Below, in pieces: positions 16,931 to 26,327 of a stretch of 64,000 nucleotides of DNA (positions within the stretch are counted from its first letter, which is position 1; each line of letters opens with the position of its first letter). The stretch is from Marivita sp051251565 (GTDB taxonomy: Bacteria; Pseudomonadota; Alphaproteobacteria; Rhodobacterales; Rhodobacteraceae), in the NCBI RefSeq assembly GCF_051251565.1, contig NZ_JBPOFB010000003.1, positions 310,001 through 374,000 on the forward strand, written 5' to 3'. A program made the translations under genes and the position numbers. Below the pieces are notes generated by a model. It had not been told where the DNA came from. It ran no database searches and saw only the letters and a program-made list of their open reading frames with translations.

Positions 16931-19900
16931 AGTCCGCGACGGCGCTCAAAGCCGCGCTTGGCATTTTTGCAGGTGTGACGGTGATGCAATTGGCCTATTT
17001 GGCCTTGCGTATGCAAAGTGGTGCCTTGTTCAGCTGGCCCTACCTGATTTGGCTGGGGACAGTTTTGTTGCTGGTTGTGATCGTTGGCATTGTCACCTTC
17101 ATTTTCCGCAAGCGTATCTGGGTACATGAGCCCGCAGCGGTTGAATTGCGGGCCTTGCGGCAGGCAGCGGCGAAACAGTTTCGCCAGGCCCGCACCCGTG
17201 CCCGCATCATCGACCGCAATCCGATGCGCGTGCCATGGTATCTTTTCCTTGCAATGGAAAAGGAAACTCGATCAACGGTAATGGCCGAGTTGGGATATGT
17301 GGCTTTTGGTGATCCGCTGGTCCACAAGGGATTGACCTTTACCACCTGGACCTCACCCACCGCGCTTGCCTACCGTATCGAGGTTGCGCCTGACACTGAT
17401 CTGTCTTTTGACGTGCTGAACATGGTGCTTCGGCACCTGATGAAGAACCGTCCCAGCCTAGCCATTAACGGCGCATTCGTCGAGTACGAGCTGGCGGGAC
17501 TGATGCGGACGGCTGCCACCGAAACCGGCAATGCGTCCAATATCAACCGGCTGTTGAATGTCGCAAGCTATCAGTTTGGCATCGATGTCCCTGTGCATGT
17601 TGCACTTGTTGGTCTGGAGCATCTTCCAGATCTTGCCCGTGCTGCCATTCTGACGGATCACCTTGGCTCTGGTGTGATCTTTGGCGGATTCCTGTCGCCT
17701 GAAGAGCCGACTCTGGCGGCGCGGGTCGACCGGCTGTTCCAAGAGCTGACCAAAAGTCTGAACGCCGCGCAGTTCAGCGCGTTGCAAAAACAGCTTGCGC
17801 CGGATTTCTGTGCATCGCTGCTGAATGCACCATTGCAGCTGACTCTCTTGAAAACACAGTTGATCGACCGCATGACGGGCCTTGCACAACCACTACCTCC
17901 AAGGCGCACACCGCTCAATCTTCAGAGCATTGTGTTTGTTGGCGCGCGTGCAGGAATGTCCGCAGTGGATCCGCTCAGTCAGGTTGCCGGGCAACGGTTT
18001 TTCAGTGCAGCTCCGATGGTGATCAAGCTAGATGCGAGCCCCGATAGCGTAACCACTGAGAACGCGGGCCTTTTGGCAACCGCCTATCACAAAGAGAGTT
18101 TCCTTGCGGAGCCGAACAGACGCTATGCAGTCCAATCGAGGGTGAGCGGTACGCTTTGGTCACTTGCGCTTGTTGGGATCGTCGGGGGTTTCAGCCTGGC
18201 TGTCTGGGAAAACTACAGAGCTTACGAGGTTGTTAACGCGCGGCTTAATCAAGCTTTTGACGCGTTTTATTCGAATGTCGGCAGCATCACGACGGACGGT
18301 GACTTCCTGGTGGAGCGGGTGTTAATGTTGCAACCCATCCGTTCCAGTCTGGATGACTACGACGCATTGAACGTACAGCATTATCGCCCGTTTTTGCCGA
18401 AATGGTCGATGCAGGATCTTTACGAGGAGCTTTATAAAGAAGAGCTCACGCAAGGGCTGCAAGCTACGTTGGTCGATTTTGTCGAGAAGGAAACTTTTGC
18501 GTTCAACGCTCTTGCTGACGGGGTTCAACTTATCCGGTTGGCGTCTGTAGAAGCGCAGCTTCATACCGATCAAGTGCGCTACAAAGACGAGCTTCTTTCC
18601 TACTATGCCAGCGGCCTTGCCGAGCAGGGCGAAGTATCGGGCGTTTTTCAGGATCAGTTGCGTGCAACACTGGAAGACCTCTTTGAGATCAACCGACCTC
18701 CTGAGCAGCGCAACGAGAGCCTTCGGACAGTGGTCGCCAAGACGCTAGCAGGGCTTGATACCGCCGACTTGTTGTATGCCTCGCTGATGCGGCGCAGTGC
18801 CTATGCCGAACGGATCGATCTACGGCAGTTGATCGGACCGCGCTTTTTCGAAGTGTTTGTTCCGATTGACGATCCGCAAATCTATCTGGTGCCCCGTGGC
18901 TACACACGCGCTGGGTTTGATGCACTTTTTGAAGACGGCAACATGCCAGAGCTTTCGGAGATGTTGAACAGCTATGAACAGGTGATTGGCGCGCTGGATA
19001 ATGCCACGGAAAACGCAATCCTTCGTCGTGTCGCTCAAAGCTATACGGCAGACTATATCGCCAGTTGGAACGCATTTATGTCTGCGCTCAAGTTGCGGGA
19101 CGCGGAAAGCTGGGGGGACGCACAGGTTCTCATGCAGGCTTTGACGAATCCGTCCGAGAACCCGATGGACCGACTTGCGAATGCGCTTTCTGACAATACT
19201 GACCTCAAGGTCTTTTTGCAGGTCCCCAAAAGCGAAACACCCACTTCCGAAGCCACTGATGCCCCCCCCAATCTTGCGCCCGCGTCAGCCAGTGTCGAAG
19301 CCGCAACCGCTTTCAATATCCGTAGCGCATTCCGACCCTATCTTGACGCCTTGCGCAGCGACGGGGATCAGAAAAGCCAGTTCGATCTTTTCCTGACCTA
19401 TGCTCGTGATGTGACCCTATGGCTGGATGAGGCGGCCACTGCGGCCAATGGGGCCGGGCAATTCCTTTTTGAACGCTTCCAAAACGCCGAAAGCGCTAAT
19501 CCGTTGGCCGTTCTCAACGCGTTCGTGATCCGCTCCGAACTGGAGATCATCCGTAATTTTGGCCGAAGTATTGCAGACACACTTGACGATAGCGCGATGC
19601 AGTTCGTCTATGAGTTCATCGACGGCCAATGGCAGCGCCAAATCATGTCGCCGCACGGGGCCTCACTTACGCTGACGTTTCCGTTTGATGCGTTCAGCGA
19701 TGTAGATTTCCCGCTGACTGAATTTGCAGACTTGTTCGCGCCTGAAGGGAAACTGGCAACTTTTGAAACGACGTATCTGTCGCGCTTCAAAACTGATGAT
19801 GGCGTGTTCCTGCCGCAATCAACGTTCCTGCTGACAGGAAATGCCGATCTTACGCAAGACGCGAAATCCGCGTTGCGTCGGATCGGCCAGATCACCGAAG

Positions 19901-20340
19901 CGATGTTTACCGAGGACAAGCCGTTTTTGGAGTTCTCAGTCCGAACCGGTTTCATGTCTAATACGCTAAGTCAGTTGACGATTGCGTCCGGGACAACCTT
20001 GCACCAATTCCGACATGGACCAGTTTTCTGGGATCGCCAAACCTGGCCAGTGGTCGGCCTTCAGGACAATGATCTGACGCTGCGGTTTTTCGCCCGTTCG
20101 CGGGCAGTCTTCAATGAAAAGTACGTCGGTCCGTGGTCTTGGTTCCGGCTTGTTCAGGACGGATCTGTGTCACTGAACCCGTCTTTGGGACTTGCCGAGG
20201 CATCGTTTGCGGCCGGGCCCGGAGCAGTAAATCTGCAATTTGATGCGGCCGTGCGCTTCAACCCGTTTGCACCGGGTTTCTTCTCTGATGTTCCTATCCC
20301 GGAGCGGTTGTTCACGTCGATTGCAGAGGTCACCGAGTAG
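16927..20340 (+). CDS. tssM: T6SS inner-membrane protein TssM (IcmF-like) without a P-loop (locus 1)
   Basis: A 1137-residue TssM. Two transmembrane helices lie near residues 8-27 and 38-61, and a third at about 408-430 before the long periplasmic part. The C-terminal periplasmic IcmF domain ends with the beta-rich TssJ-binding region. The position that normally holds Walker A after PWYL (family: PWYLxxGPPGxGKTT) reads AMEKETRST at residues 109-117, so the glycines and lysine are gone and NTP binding is unlikely. The rest is full length with no frameshift, so the protein is probably functional. It overlaps tssL by 4 bases. Confidence 0.92.
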   Translation: MKSATALKAALGIFAGVTVMQLAYLALRMQSGALFSWPYLIWLGTVLLLVVIVGIVTFIFRKRIWVHEPAAVELRALRQAAAKQFRQARTRARIIDRNPMRVPWYLFLAMEKETRSTVMAELGYVAFGDPLVHKGLTFTTWTSPTALAYRIEVAPDTDLSFDVLNMVLRHLMKNRPSLAINGAFVEYELAGLMRTAATETGNASNINRLLNVASYQFGIDVPVHVALVGLEHLPDLARAAILTDHLGSGVIFGGFLSPEEPTLAARVDRLFQELTKSLNAAQFSALQKQLAPDFCASLLNAPLQLTLLKTQLIDRMTGLAQPLPPRRTPLNLQSIVFVGARAGMSAVDPLSQVAGQRFFSAAPMVIKLDASPDSVTTENAGLLATAYHKESFLAEPNRRYAVQSRVSGTLWSLALVGIVGGFSLAVWENYRAYEVVNARLNQAFDAFYSNVGSITTDGDFLVERVLMLQPIRSSLDDYDALNVQHYRPFLPKWSMQDLYEELYKEELTQGLQATLVDFVEKETFAFNALADGVQLIRLASVEAQLHTDQVRYKDELLSYYASGLAEQGEVSGVFQDQLRATLEDLFEINRPPEQRNESLRTVVAKTLAGLDTADLLYASLMRRSAYAERIDLRQLIGPRFFEVFVPIDDPQIYLVPRGYTRAGFDALFEDGNMPELSEMLNSYEQVIGALDNATENAILRRVAQSYTADYIASWNAFMSALKLRDAESWGDAQVLMQALTNPSENPMDRLANALSDNTDLKVFLQVPKSETPTSEATDAPPNLAPASASVEAATAFNIRSAFRPYLDALRSDGDQKSQFDLFLTYARDVTLWLDEAATAANGAGQFLFERFQNAESANPLAVLNAFVIRSELEIIRNFGRSIADTLDDSAMQFVYEFIDGQWQRQIMSPHGASLTLTFPFDAFSDVDFPLTEFADLFAPEGKLATFETTYLSRFKTDDGVFLPQSTFLLTGNADLTQDAKSALRRIGQITEAMFTEDKPFLEFSVRTGFMSNTLSQLTIASGTTLHQFRHGPVFWDRQTWPVVGLQDNDLTLRFFARSRAVFNEKYVGPWSWFRLVQDGSVSLNPSLGLAEASFAAGPGAVNLQFDAAVRFNPFAPGFFSDVPIPERLFTSIAEVTE

Positions 20341-20434
20341 CAGCCCAAGATACAGCAAACTGTGTGTTTTCTTCCGAGTGCTGCGGGTCTCCGCATTTGA
20401 TTTTTCAATCTATCACGTGAAGCAAGGATCACTC

Positions 20435-21265
20435 ATGCCAACAGGTTCAGACAAGTATTCGATCAGCGAAGCTGGAAAAGAGGTCGCCGAGAAAGCCGCA
20501 TGGACGCTTGCCGCCGCAGCGGCTGACGCGACAAACGCGGGTGCGCTTGTCAGCTACCTGCAACTTTTGAGAGAGCTTCATGGCGCGCAAGGAGATGAAA
20601 TCGAAGCGGCAGCTCCGGCAAATGGCCGTTTCCTTGAAAATGGGTTCTCAGGTAGGTCACCTGTGACGATCAAGTATCTGCGAGGCCGTGCGCGCAAAGG
20701 TATGGCGGGGTCCGCTCTTGCGTTCACTGGGTCAGTGGGATCACAGGTCACGCAGGTGGATGCGGTTGGTATTTTACAACATGGAAATGCGTCAGCTTCT
20801 ACGATTGCGCACATGAAAATGCTTCGAGAGATTGCGATGCGCTATCCCCGCAGCACAACCATTCAAGCCTGGGTCAATACCTGCATGGTGGCAAAGTCAG
20901 CAAAACTTGCTATCCGAGCAACTGATCTTGCAGGTGCTGCGATTCCTATCGGGGCGGTTGGTATAAGCACGTCACTTGCGTCTGCGTTGGGCCGAGCGGG
21001 GATTCGGTTGAAGTACGAAACGGTGATCTGCCGTTGTGCGATGGAGTTGCATTGGCGGGCCAGAGTCGAGATGTCGCTTTCCGGCCTTGGTGGCAGGTCG
21101 TCTTCGGGTGGAACCGGCAAGCCAAATGGCCCAGCCAGCTCTGTTTTGTTTGAATTGTTTCGCAGACGTGGTTTGACCCGTTTTCTGGGACAATACGAAA
21201 CCGCAAAAATCATCAATGAGCCGGGCGGATGGAACGCGGTCAAAGACAAGCTGATGCTGATGTGA
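20435..21265 (+). CDS. Unrecognised protein downstream of tssM (candidate T6SS accessory or effector)
   Basis: A 276-residue protein I cannot assign. The frame is open from 20240, but ATG 20435 with AGCAAGGA about 8 bases upstream is the likely start, 94 bases after tssM. It has no signal peptide. The N-terminus is Ala-rich and helical; a moderately hydrophobic segment LAGAAIPIGAVGISTSLASALG lies at about residues 165-187, followed by a Gly/Ser linker and a C-terminal SSVLFELFRRRGLTRFLGQYETAKIINEPGGWNAV region that looks folded. The last position in a T6SS locus is a common place for effectors or accessory genes, but no catalytic motif is visible. Confidence 0.55.
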   Translation: MPTGSDKYSISEAGKEVAEKAAWTLAAAAADATNAGALVSYLQLLRELHGAQGDEIEAAAPANGRFLENGFSGRSPVTIKYLRGRARKGMAGSALAFTGSVGSQVTQVDAVGILQHGNASASTIAHMKMLREIAMRYPRSTTIQAWVNTCMVAKSAKLAIRATDLAGAAIPIGAVGISTSLASALGRAGIRLKYETVICRCAMELHWRARVEMSLSGLGGRSSSGGTGKPNGPASSVLFELFRRRGLTRFLGQYETAKIINEPGGWNAVKDKLMLM

Positions 21266-21288
21266 CGTAGCGCCGGGAATAAGCCATC

Positions 21289-21323
21289 GTGATGCGGGGC
21301 TGGTGTGACCAATCCCGCATCAC
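21289..21323. terminator. Perfect 10-bp hairpin after locus 1 (possible terminator)
   Basis: Arms GTGATGCGGG and CCCGCATCAC are perfectly complementary around a 15-base loop, 23 bases after the stop of the last gene of locus 1. No U-tract follows on either strand, so it may be a weak or factor-assisted terminator or an mRNA-stabilising 3' end rather than a classic intrinsic terminator. Confidence 0.4.
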
Positions 21324-21473
21324 CTAAACCAAGAAAATTAAAAAGGGCTGAATGACCCAGCTGTACAGACATCCAATTGAACGAAAACAGTAATCGATCT
21401 ATTTTTGAAAATCAGACTGCTTTCTGTCGCCATAATTAACAGTGACCTGAAAAATCGTCGCGTCATATTTCAT

Positions 21474-22136
21474 TTAAATGATATTTAGGTCCCGTCCGAT
21501 CATCGCAGCATGTGTTCGATTTTTAGCGTTTAGTTTTCTGCAGACAGCACGCATATGCATTTTGATCGAGACTTCGCTGTTGTCGATTTGGAGTGCTATT
21601 TCTTTATTGATAAAACCATCGGCCGCCATGCGCAGGATCGTTGTTTCGATCTCGGTCAACAGCGGTTTTGCTGTGTCTGTGACTGGTATCTTCAACTCGG
21701 ATGGAAGAAAGATTTCGCCAGAGAGGACAAGCTGGAGCGCGCTGACAAGCGACTTAAGATGCATTGTTTTCGGAATTAATCCGCGAACACCCAATTTTAC
21801 CGCGCCTGCCACAAATCGGCGGTCAGCTTCTCCAGAAAACAGCACGATTTTGGTGTCGCCAGCGCGATCCATCGCGCGACGTATGCTTTCCAGCCCGTTC
21901 ACACCTGGCATTCGTACGTCAAGAAGCAGGAGTTCGTAGGACTGTTCTTCGGTCATGGCGCGAACAGCTTCGCTCATCGTGCTGACACTGTGAACATCGA
22001 AGTCACCAGTACGTTCAAGCAGCCGCGCGACAGCCTCAGTGATCATTTTGTGGTCGTCAGCGATAAGGATTCGGACTTTTGCAGTCTCGTCGAACCTTTT
22101 GTCATCACTGTCGAATGACGAATTTTTTGTTATCAT
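21474..22136 (-). CDS. LuxR/NarL-family response regulator
   Basis: A 220-residue two-component regulator. The receiver domain (about 21-140) has the acidic pair in LIADDH, the phosphoacceptor Asp73 in LLLLDVRMPG, and the Lys in LIPKT. The C-terminal LuxR-type helix-turn-helix (about 160-215) has LTEIETTILRMAADGFINKEIA and VSIKMHMRAVCRKLNAKNRTHA. It is transcribed away from the hybrid histidine kinase operon at 22.4 kb, with a 290-base shared upstream region, so the kinase is a plausible partner. The closeness to the T6SS locus suggests, but does not show, that it regulates it. Confidence 0.9.
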   Translation of the reverse strand: MITKNSSFDSDDKRFDETAKVRILIADDHKMITEAVARLLERTGDFDVHSVSTMSEAVRAMTEEQSYELLLLDVRMPGVNGLESIRRAMDRAGDTKIVLFSGEADRRFVAGAVKLGVRGLIPKTMHLKSLVSALQLVLSGEIFLPSELKIPVTDTAKPLLTEIETTILRMAADGFINKEIALQIDNSEVSIKMHMRAVCRKLNAKNRTHAAMIGRDLNII

Positions 22137-22432
22137 GATTTATAACCGCCTGTATTTCCTTACGATTTCAATGTTCGGCAGAAGCATTACTTTGGGGGAA
22201 ATCGTCTGTGATCGCTTGACCGAAGATACGCCCCTATCTTTTGATAGGTGTCAAGTCAGCTCGAAAGAATAGGGCATACGTATGGGTAGTGTATCGAAAG
22301 ATCTGCTTGATGACACCTTAGATATCACAAAGCACATAGATAGACGGGTTGATTCATTATCGTTTGATTTCATACATTAATCGGCGTGGCTTACTTTGGC
22401 TGGCATTATCTAAAAAGTGATCAGGGGTGACT

Positions 22433-22876
22433 GTGATAACACTCGGCTCTTTTAACAAATTCACATTGATATTGTGGTGTGCAACTTTCTACATGATGCC
22501 TTGCCAAGGTGCATTGGCGGACATTCTGGGTCCCCGTTTTTCGGCAAGTATCACGGATATATCCCCTCGGACCGTGGAGTTTGAAACACTTTCAGGCCCA
22601 AGCCTTTTGACCGTATTGGAAGCGTCTGGTGTCTCAGCCGCTGTAGTTCGCAAACCTGCTTTGGATGGACACGCGATCACGTCTCCAAGCCGGATTATTC
22701 AAAACGACGCGCCGACCGTTGCCGTGCGGCAGAACGAAAAACGTTTCGGCGTCAGGGATAAAGGTCCGCTTTGGTTGGTGTGTCCATACGATTCAGACCA
22801 TCAATACCGAACTGGAGAGGTACTTACGCTGCCCGTCTCGAAGCTCATGGTAATTCACGTTGTGGCTGACCGTTGA
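22433..22876 (+). CDS. Periplasmic protein resembling molybdopterin-binding oxidoreductase domain
   Basis: A 147-residue exported protein: signal peptide ending CQGALA-DI, then a compact domain. The stretch DKGPLWLVCPYDSDHQYRTGE resembles small periplasmic proteins annotated as molybdopterin-binding oxidoreductase-like that are often encoded next to sensor kinases; this is from memory of the family and should be checked. I chose GTG 22433 because AGGGG lies 5 bases upstream; GTG 22427 in the same frame is the alternative. The stop overlaps the start of the hybrid kinase (TTGA), so the two are translated together, which suggests it feeds a periplasmic signal to the kinase. Confidence 0.6.
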   Translation: MITLGSFNKFTLILWCATFYMMPCQGALADILGPRFSASITDISPRTVEFETLSGPSLLTVLEASGVSAAVVRKPALDGHAITSPSRIIQNDAPTVAVRQNEKRFGVRDKGPLWLVCPYDSDHQYRTGEVLTLPVSKLMVIHVVADR

Positions 22877-25509
22877 GGCAGCGGGAACACCGGTCCCGTA
22901 AAGGGCAAGATGGTTTTGCAACTGGTTTGCGCGCGGCATGTCTGTTGATTGTAATCGTCATGATCACCGCAGCGGCGCTAATTGTAAATTCGGCAACCTT
23001 GTTTTCCGGCTGGCAAGAAAAAAAGCAGTCAAATTTGTACAACCGCGCCTGGTCGATGTCTCAGCTTGAGGCGGATTACGCCAACCTGCATGTCTCTACA
23101 AAGGAGGGGGTTAAGGCATTGCAGCTTGCCAAACCGGTCGACATGGCGCGCATTCGATTGGCTTTTGACATTTTTTATAGCCGAGTAAGCGTATTCTCTA
23201 CGTTGATTTCAACTCGGCTTGTCGAAGCGGAAACGCCACTCGATCTAAGCGCGCTTTTGGCGTTGCGGGAAGAGTTGACCAGTCTTGTAGACGGTATTGA
23301 TGCCCCTGATCTGGGACGACTGATCGAACTGGATCACGTTCTTCAAGACAGTCGTTATGTGATCCGGGATGCCTCAATCTTGGCTCATATGCGTTTTACG
23401 CGCGTGGCTGAGGCGGAACGGGCAGGCAATGCGCGGATTCTGTTCATCTATGTGGCAACCTTGACGTCACTCGCTGTTCTCATGATCGTTGCCGCTGTGT
23501 TGTCTTTTCGGGTTGGGCACGTCTTGCGTGGCCATGTCCGTACAATCCAGAAATCTGCTGAAACACTTGAACAGATTTGGGATGCTGCCAGCTACGCGGT
23601 CGTCGTAACGGACAAACATGGACGATTGCGTCGGGGCAATGCGGCGGCTGTCAACTTGTTGGGGTCAAAGCTTGAGCGGTTCATCAATCCCGACAAAGAC
23701 ACCGACACATTGCCCGAGATTGAGATACGCCAATATCTGACCGATCCGTTCAGCGCGCAGATTGGCAAAGAACCCTACCGCAGTCACGTTTTTGCGCCGG
23801 ATGGCTCATTGACCCCGGTTATGATTTCGATCGTGGCTCTGTCAAACAACAGGTCCGGCCTCTCGTTCGCCTTCTTTTTCCAAGACATGACCTTAGAAGC
23901 GCTGGCCGAAATGGAGTTGCGCCGGGCTCGCGATGCCGCAGAAGCTCATGCGGCCGCCAAAGATCGTTTTTTTGCCAGTGTCAGCCATGAAATGCGCACG
24001 CCTTTGCACGGGCTGCTTGGTGCGTTGGACCTGTTGGAAAAGGACTGCGAAGGTCCGGACTCCGTTGAGATTTATTCCATCGCCCATTCATCGGCACAAA
24101 ATCTGTTGGCGCGGGTCGAAGACATGCTGGACATTGTCCGGGCCGACGATACTGACATTTCCGGGTCAGATGACGTCTTCTGCCCGTCTCGGATTGCGAG
24201 CCGCGTGTTATTGGAACTCGAAGACCGTGCCGCGCAGCAGCACAATGCGCTCGACCTCGATATCACCGGGGAAGACAGTCCAAAGCTCTATCGGGGGAGC
24301 GCCCGTACTTTTTCTCGGATACTGGAAAAATTGGTCGTGAATGGCGTTAATGCGAGCCAAAGGGGACGTGTCACGGTGGCGCTTGGGTTTGACGAGACAC
24401 CAGGGGATCACGACGTGCGCCTCACCGTGGAGGTTATCGACAACGGTGCCGGTATCTCGGCTGAAGACAAAAGGCGTGTCTTTGGGCCATTCGAAAAAGG
24501 GAACAAACCAGAGCTTGCCACGTCGGTTGGTGCCGGGTTGGGATTGACTGTCGCGCATGCGTTGACGCGCATGATGGGAGGGACCATCGAGTTGGACAGC
24601 AGCCCCGGAGTGGGAAGCCGTTTCTTTTTCTCGCTCGACCTCACGGCTGTTTCGGTTGACGAAGCCCTGCCGGGCTCGGACCAGCACACTGGCCGTGTCA
24701 TTTGGGGGGGGGATGCATTGGTCGTTGATGACAATATGGTCAACGTGATGCTGATGCGCCAAATGGTTGAACGCGGCGGATTTCGTGTTGAGGTCGCCAT
24801 GTCGGGGCAGGAGGCTGTGCACCGTGCATCCACTAAATCTTTTGATCTGATCGTGGTTGATTACCTGATGGCCGGTATGAATGGCCTCGAAGCTGCACGA
24901 CACATCAGGCAAGAGACGGTTTCTGACAATGCAGTTATCCTATGCGTGACAGCTGTGCCAGAGCTGATCCCCGAACAAGAATTCGATGAGATGTGGGCCG
25001 ATGCAATCTTGTCGAAACCTTTGGGAGTTGCGGGATTGACCGCTGCACTAGAGGCGTTTGACCGCGAAAAATTGCCCAAGCCAGTTGAAACGGTCCTAGA
25101 GTCTCTGGAAGACGTGCAGGATGATTTTGACTTCGATGACCTGCGTGCAATGCTGGGTCAAAGCACTGCAGAAGCTCTCTTGTCCGAAGGGATGAGAGAC
25201 GCCTATCGAGCTATGTCTGCGCTTCGGGATGCCGATGCGGACCTGTCCAAACGCATTGAGGCCGTGCACCAGGCCGTGGCTTCAGCCTCCATGATCGGGT
25301 TTCTACGCCTCGGCTTGATCATGAAGCTGGCTCAAAAGCATTTGATGCACGAGAATCCCCCGGACATACAGTATCTGCTGGATTTAGCGGACACTCATAT
25401 CGAAGCGGCAGAGATGACGATCGTCAAGATTTCGGATCGGTTGTCCGATGGTGCGTCTGGTGCCCTGATTGACGACGGCCCGCAACCCCTGCCAACCCGG
25501 TTGAACTAA
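22873..25509 (+). CDS. Hybrid sensor histidine kinase with PAS, receiver and HPt domains
   Basis: An 878-residue membrane kinase. A first transmembrane helix (about 18-45), a periplasmic domain of about 150 residues and a second helix (about 195-215) are followed by a PAS domain (about 235-345). The HisKA domain has His372 in SVSHEMRTPLHG, and the HATPase has DNGAGIS and GAGLGLTVA. The receiver has Asp663 in VVDYLMAGMNG, and the C-terminal HPt-like helix has His799 in VHQAVASASMIG. All phosphorelay residues are present. The start appears to be TTG 22873 overlapping the upstream gene; no better start exists before the first helix. The divergent LuxR-type regulator is the likely output. Confidence 0.88.
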   Translation: MRQREHRSRKGQDGFATGLRAACLLIVIVMITAAALIVNSATLFSGWQEKKQSNLYNRAWSMSQLEADYANLHVSTKEGVKALQLAKPVDMARIRLAFDIFYSRVSVFSTLISTRLVEAETPLDLSALLALREELTSLVDGIDAPDLGRLIELDHVLQDSRYVIRDASILAHMRFTRVAEAERAGNARILFIYVATLTSLAVLMIVAAVLSFRVGHVLRGHVRTIQKSAETLEQIWDAASYAVVVTDKHGRLRRGNAAAVNLLGSKLERFINPDKDTDTLPEIEIRQYLTDPFSAQIGKEPYRSHVFAPDGSLTPVMISIVALSNNRSGLSFAFFFQDMTLEALAEMELRRARDAAEAHAAAKDRFFASVSHEMRTPLHGLLGALDLLEKDCEGPDSVEIYSIAHSSAQNLLARVEDMLDIVRADDTDISGSDDVFCPSRIASRVLLELEDRAAQQHNALDLDITGEDSPKLYRGSARTFSRILEKLVVNGVNASQRGRVTVALGFDETPGDHDVRLTVEVIDNGAGISAEDKRRVFGPFEKGNKPELATSVGAGLGLTVAHALTRMMGGTIELDSSPGVGSRFFFSLDLTAVSVDEALPGSDQHTGRVIWGGDALVVDDNMVNVMLMRQMVERGGFRVEVAMSGQEAVHRASTKSFDLIVVDYLMAGMNGLEAARHIRQETVSDNAVILCVTAVPELIPEQEFDEMWADAILSKPLGVAGLTAALEAFDREKLPKPVETVLESLEDVQDDFDFDDLRAMLGQSTAEALLSEGMRDAYRAMSALRDADADLSKRIEAVHQAVASASMIGFLRLGLIMKLAQKHLMHENPPDIQYLLDLADTHIEAAEMTIVKISDRLSDGASGALIDDGPQPLPTRLN

Positions 25510-26184
25510 ACTGCGGTAACACGCGCTTAGACAAAAGTTACGCCCCCATAAATCGATATAACGGCGCCGTTTTCTGCGCGTTTGAATTGCTCCAGATTGC
25601 CCCTTCCGACCTTGTGCTACAGTCCCTATTCAGCTCGAACAAAGCGATCACTGTGCAATCGACAGTAAGCGGTGCGCCCTGAAAATTGGAGTGTCAGGTT
25701 GAATGTACCTTCGCAGCCCGCTGCTTTGTGGCAAGCGCATCCAGTCCGCGTCTAAGGCGTGTAGCCCTGCACGGACCATCATCGTAACCGTCGACGCATA
25801 GCTGGTTCTGGTTGTACGGCTTGCGCCTACTCAAAAGTCCGACAGTCAAACGAGGGGCGCGCGATTTAACAGCTCCCCAGCGGCTGCTGTTGTGACCTCT
25901 ACGTTTCAAGAATATGTAAATCCACGTCTTTACAACTTTTGGAATTAAAGTCTCTTTCGTATCTAATCAATTCTCCAAAGTAGTATTCCGATGAAATGGA
26001 AACCATTTTGATTTTCGAGATTAATTGAGATTTCCAAAAGCAGCAGCGTTCTCTAAAGTTATATTTTTAACTTAAGCGAAAACTCAACCACCTTCACACA
26101 CTTGAAATAAGATACCCTTCCCAATCTTGATTTAAAAGTCACGCTAAAAAACTTATTTTTACTGTTTAAATACAATGATTTATA

Positions 26185-26198
26185 TTGATTTAACTCAA
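26185..26198 (+). promoter_or_regulatory. FNR/CRP-like half-site pair (TTGAT-N4-CTCAA)
   Basis: TTGAT TTAA CTCAA differs by one base from the FNR-type consensus TTGAT-N4-ATCAA. It lies 130 bases before the start of the 1561-residue protein and directly touches a longer dyad. It was found by eye in AT-rich DNA, where such matches occur by chance. Confidence 0.25.
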
Positions 26199-26217
26199 AT
26201 ATGTTCATCAACATATT
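26198..26217. promoter_or_regulatory. 20-base inverted repeat, possible operator
   Basis: Arms AATATGTT and AACATATT are perfectly symmetrical around CATC, 110 bases upstream of the large repeat protein. The size and symmetry suit a dimeric regulator. No known consensus is claimed. Confidence 0.35.
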
Positions 26218-26327
26218 CCATGTATGGCTTAAATTATGGAGTTAATAGTACAGTGGATTACGCCACGAATGGGCGAATCTATAAGACGTAGTTGGCAATC
26301 ATTCATTGCCACAAATGAGGGAATATA

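Larger units (their letters stand above)
25510..26327. other. AT-rich 818-base intergenic region
   Basis: There is no convincing gene here. A minus-strand frame of 71 codons (25694-25909) looks random. From about 25910 the sequence turns strongly AT-rich, with several poly-A/T stretches, up to the start of the large repeat protein. This suggests either a long regulated promoter region or laterally acquired DNA. Two dyad sequences near 26185-26217 are listed separately. Confidence 0.5.

Noticed and set aside
25694..25909. 71-codon minus-strand frame in the AT-rich gap
   Set aside because: No ribosome site, no domain and random-looking composition; considered as a decayed transposase piece but no motif supports that.
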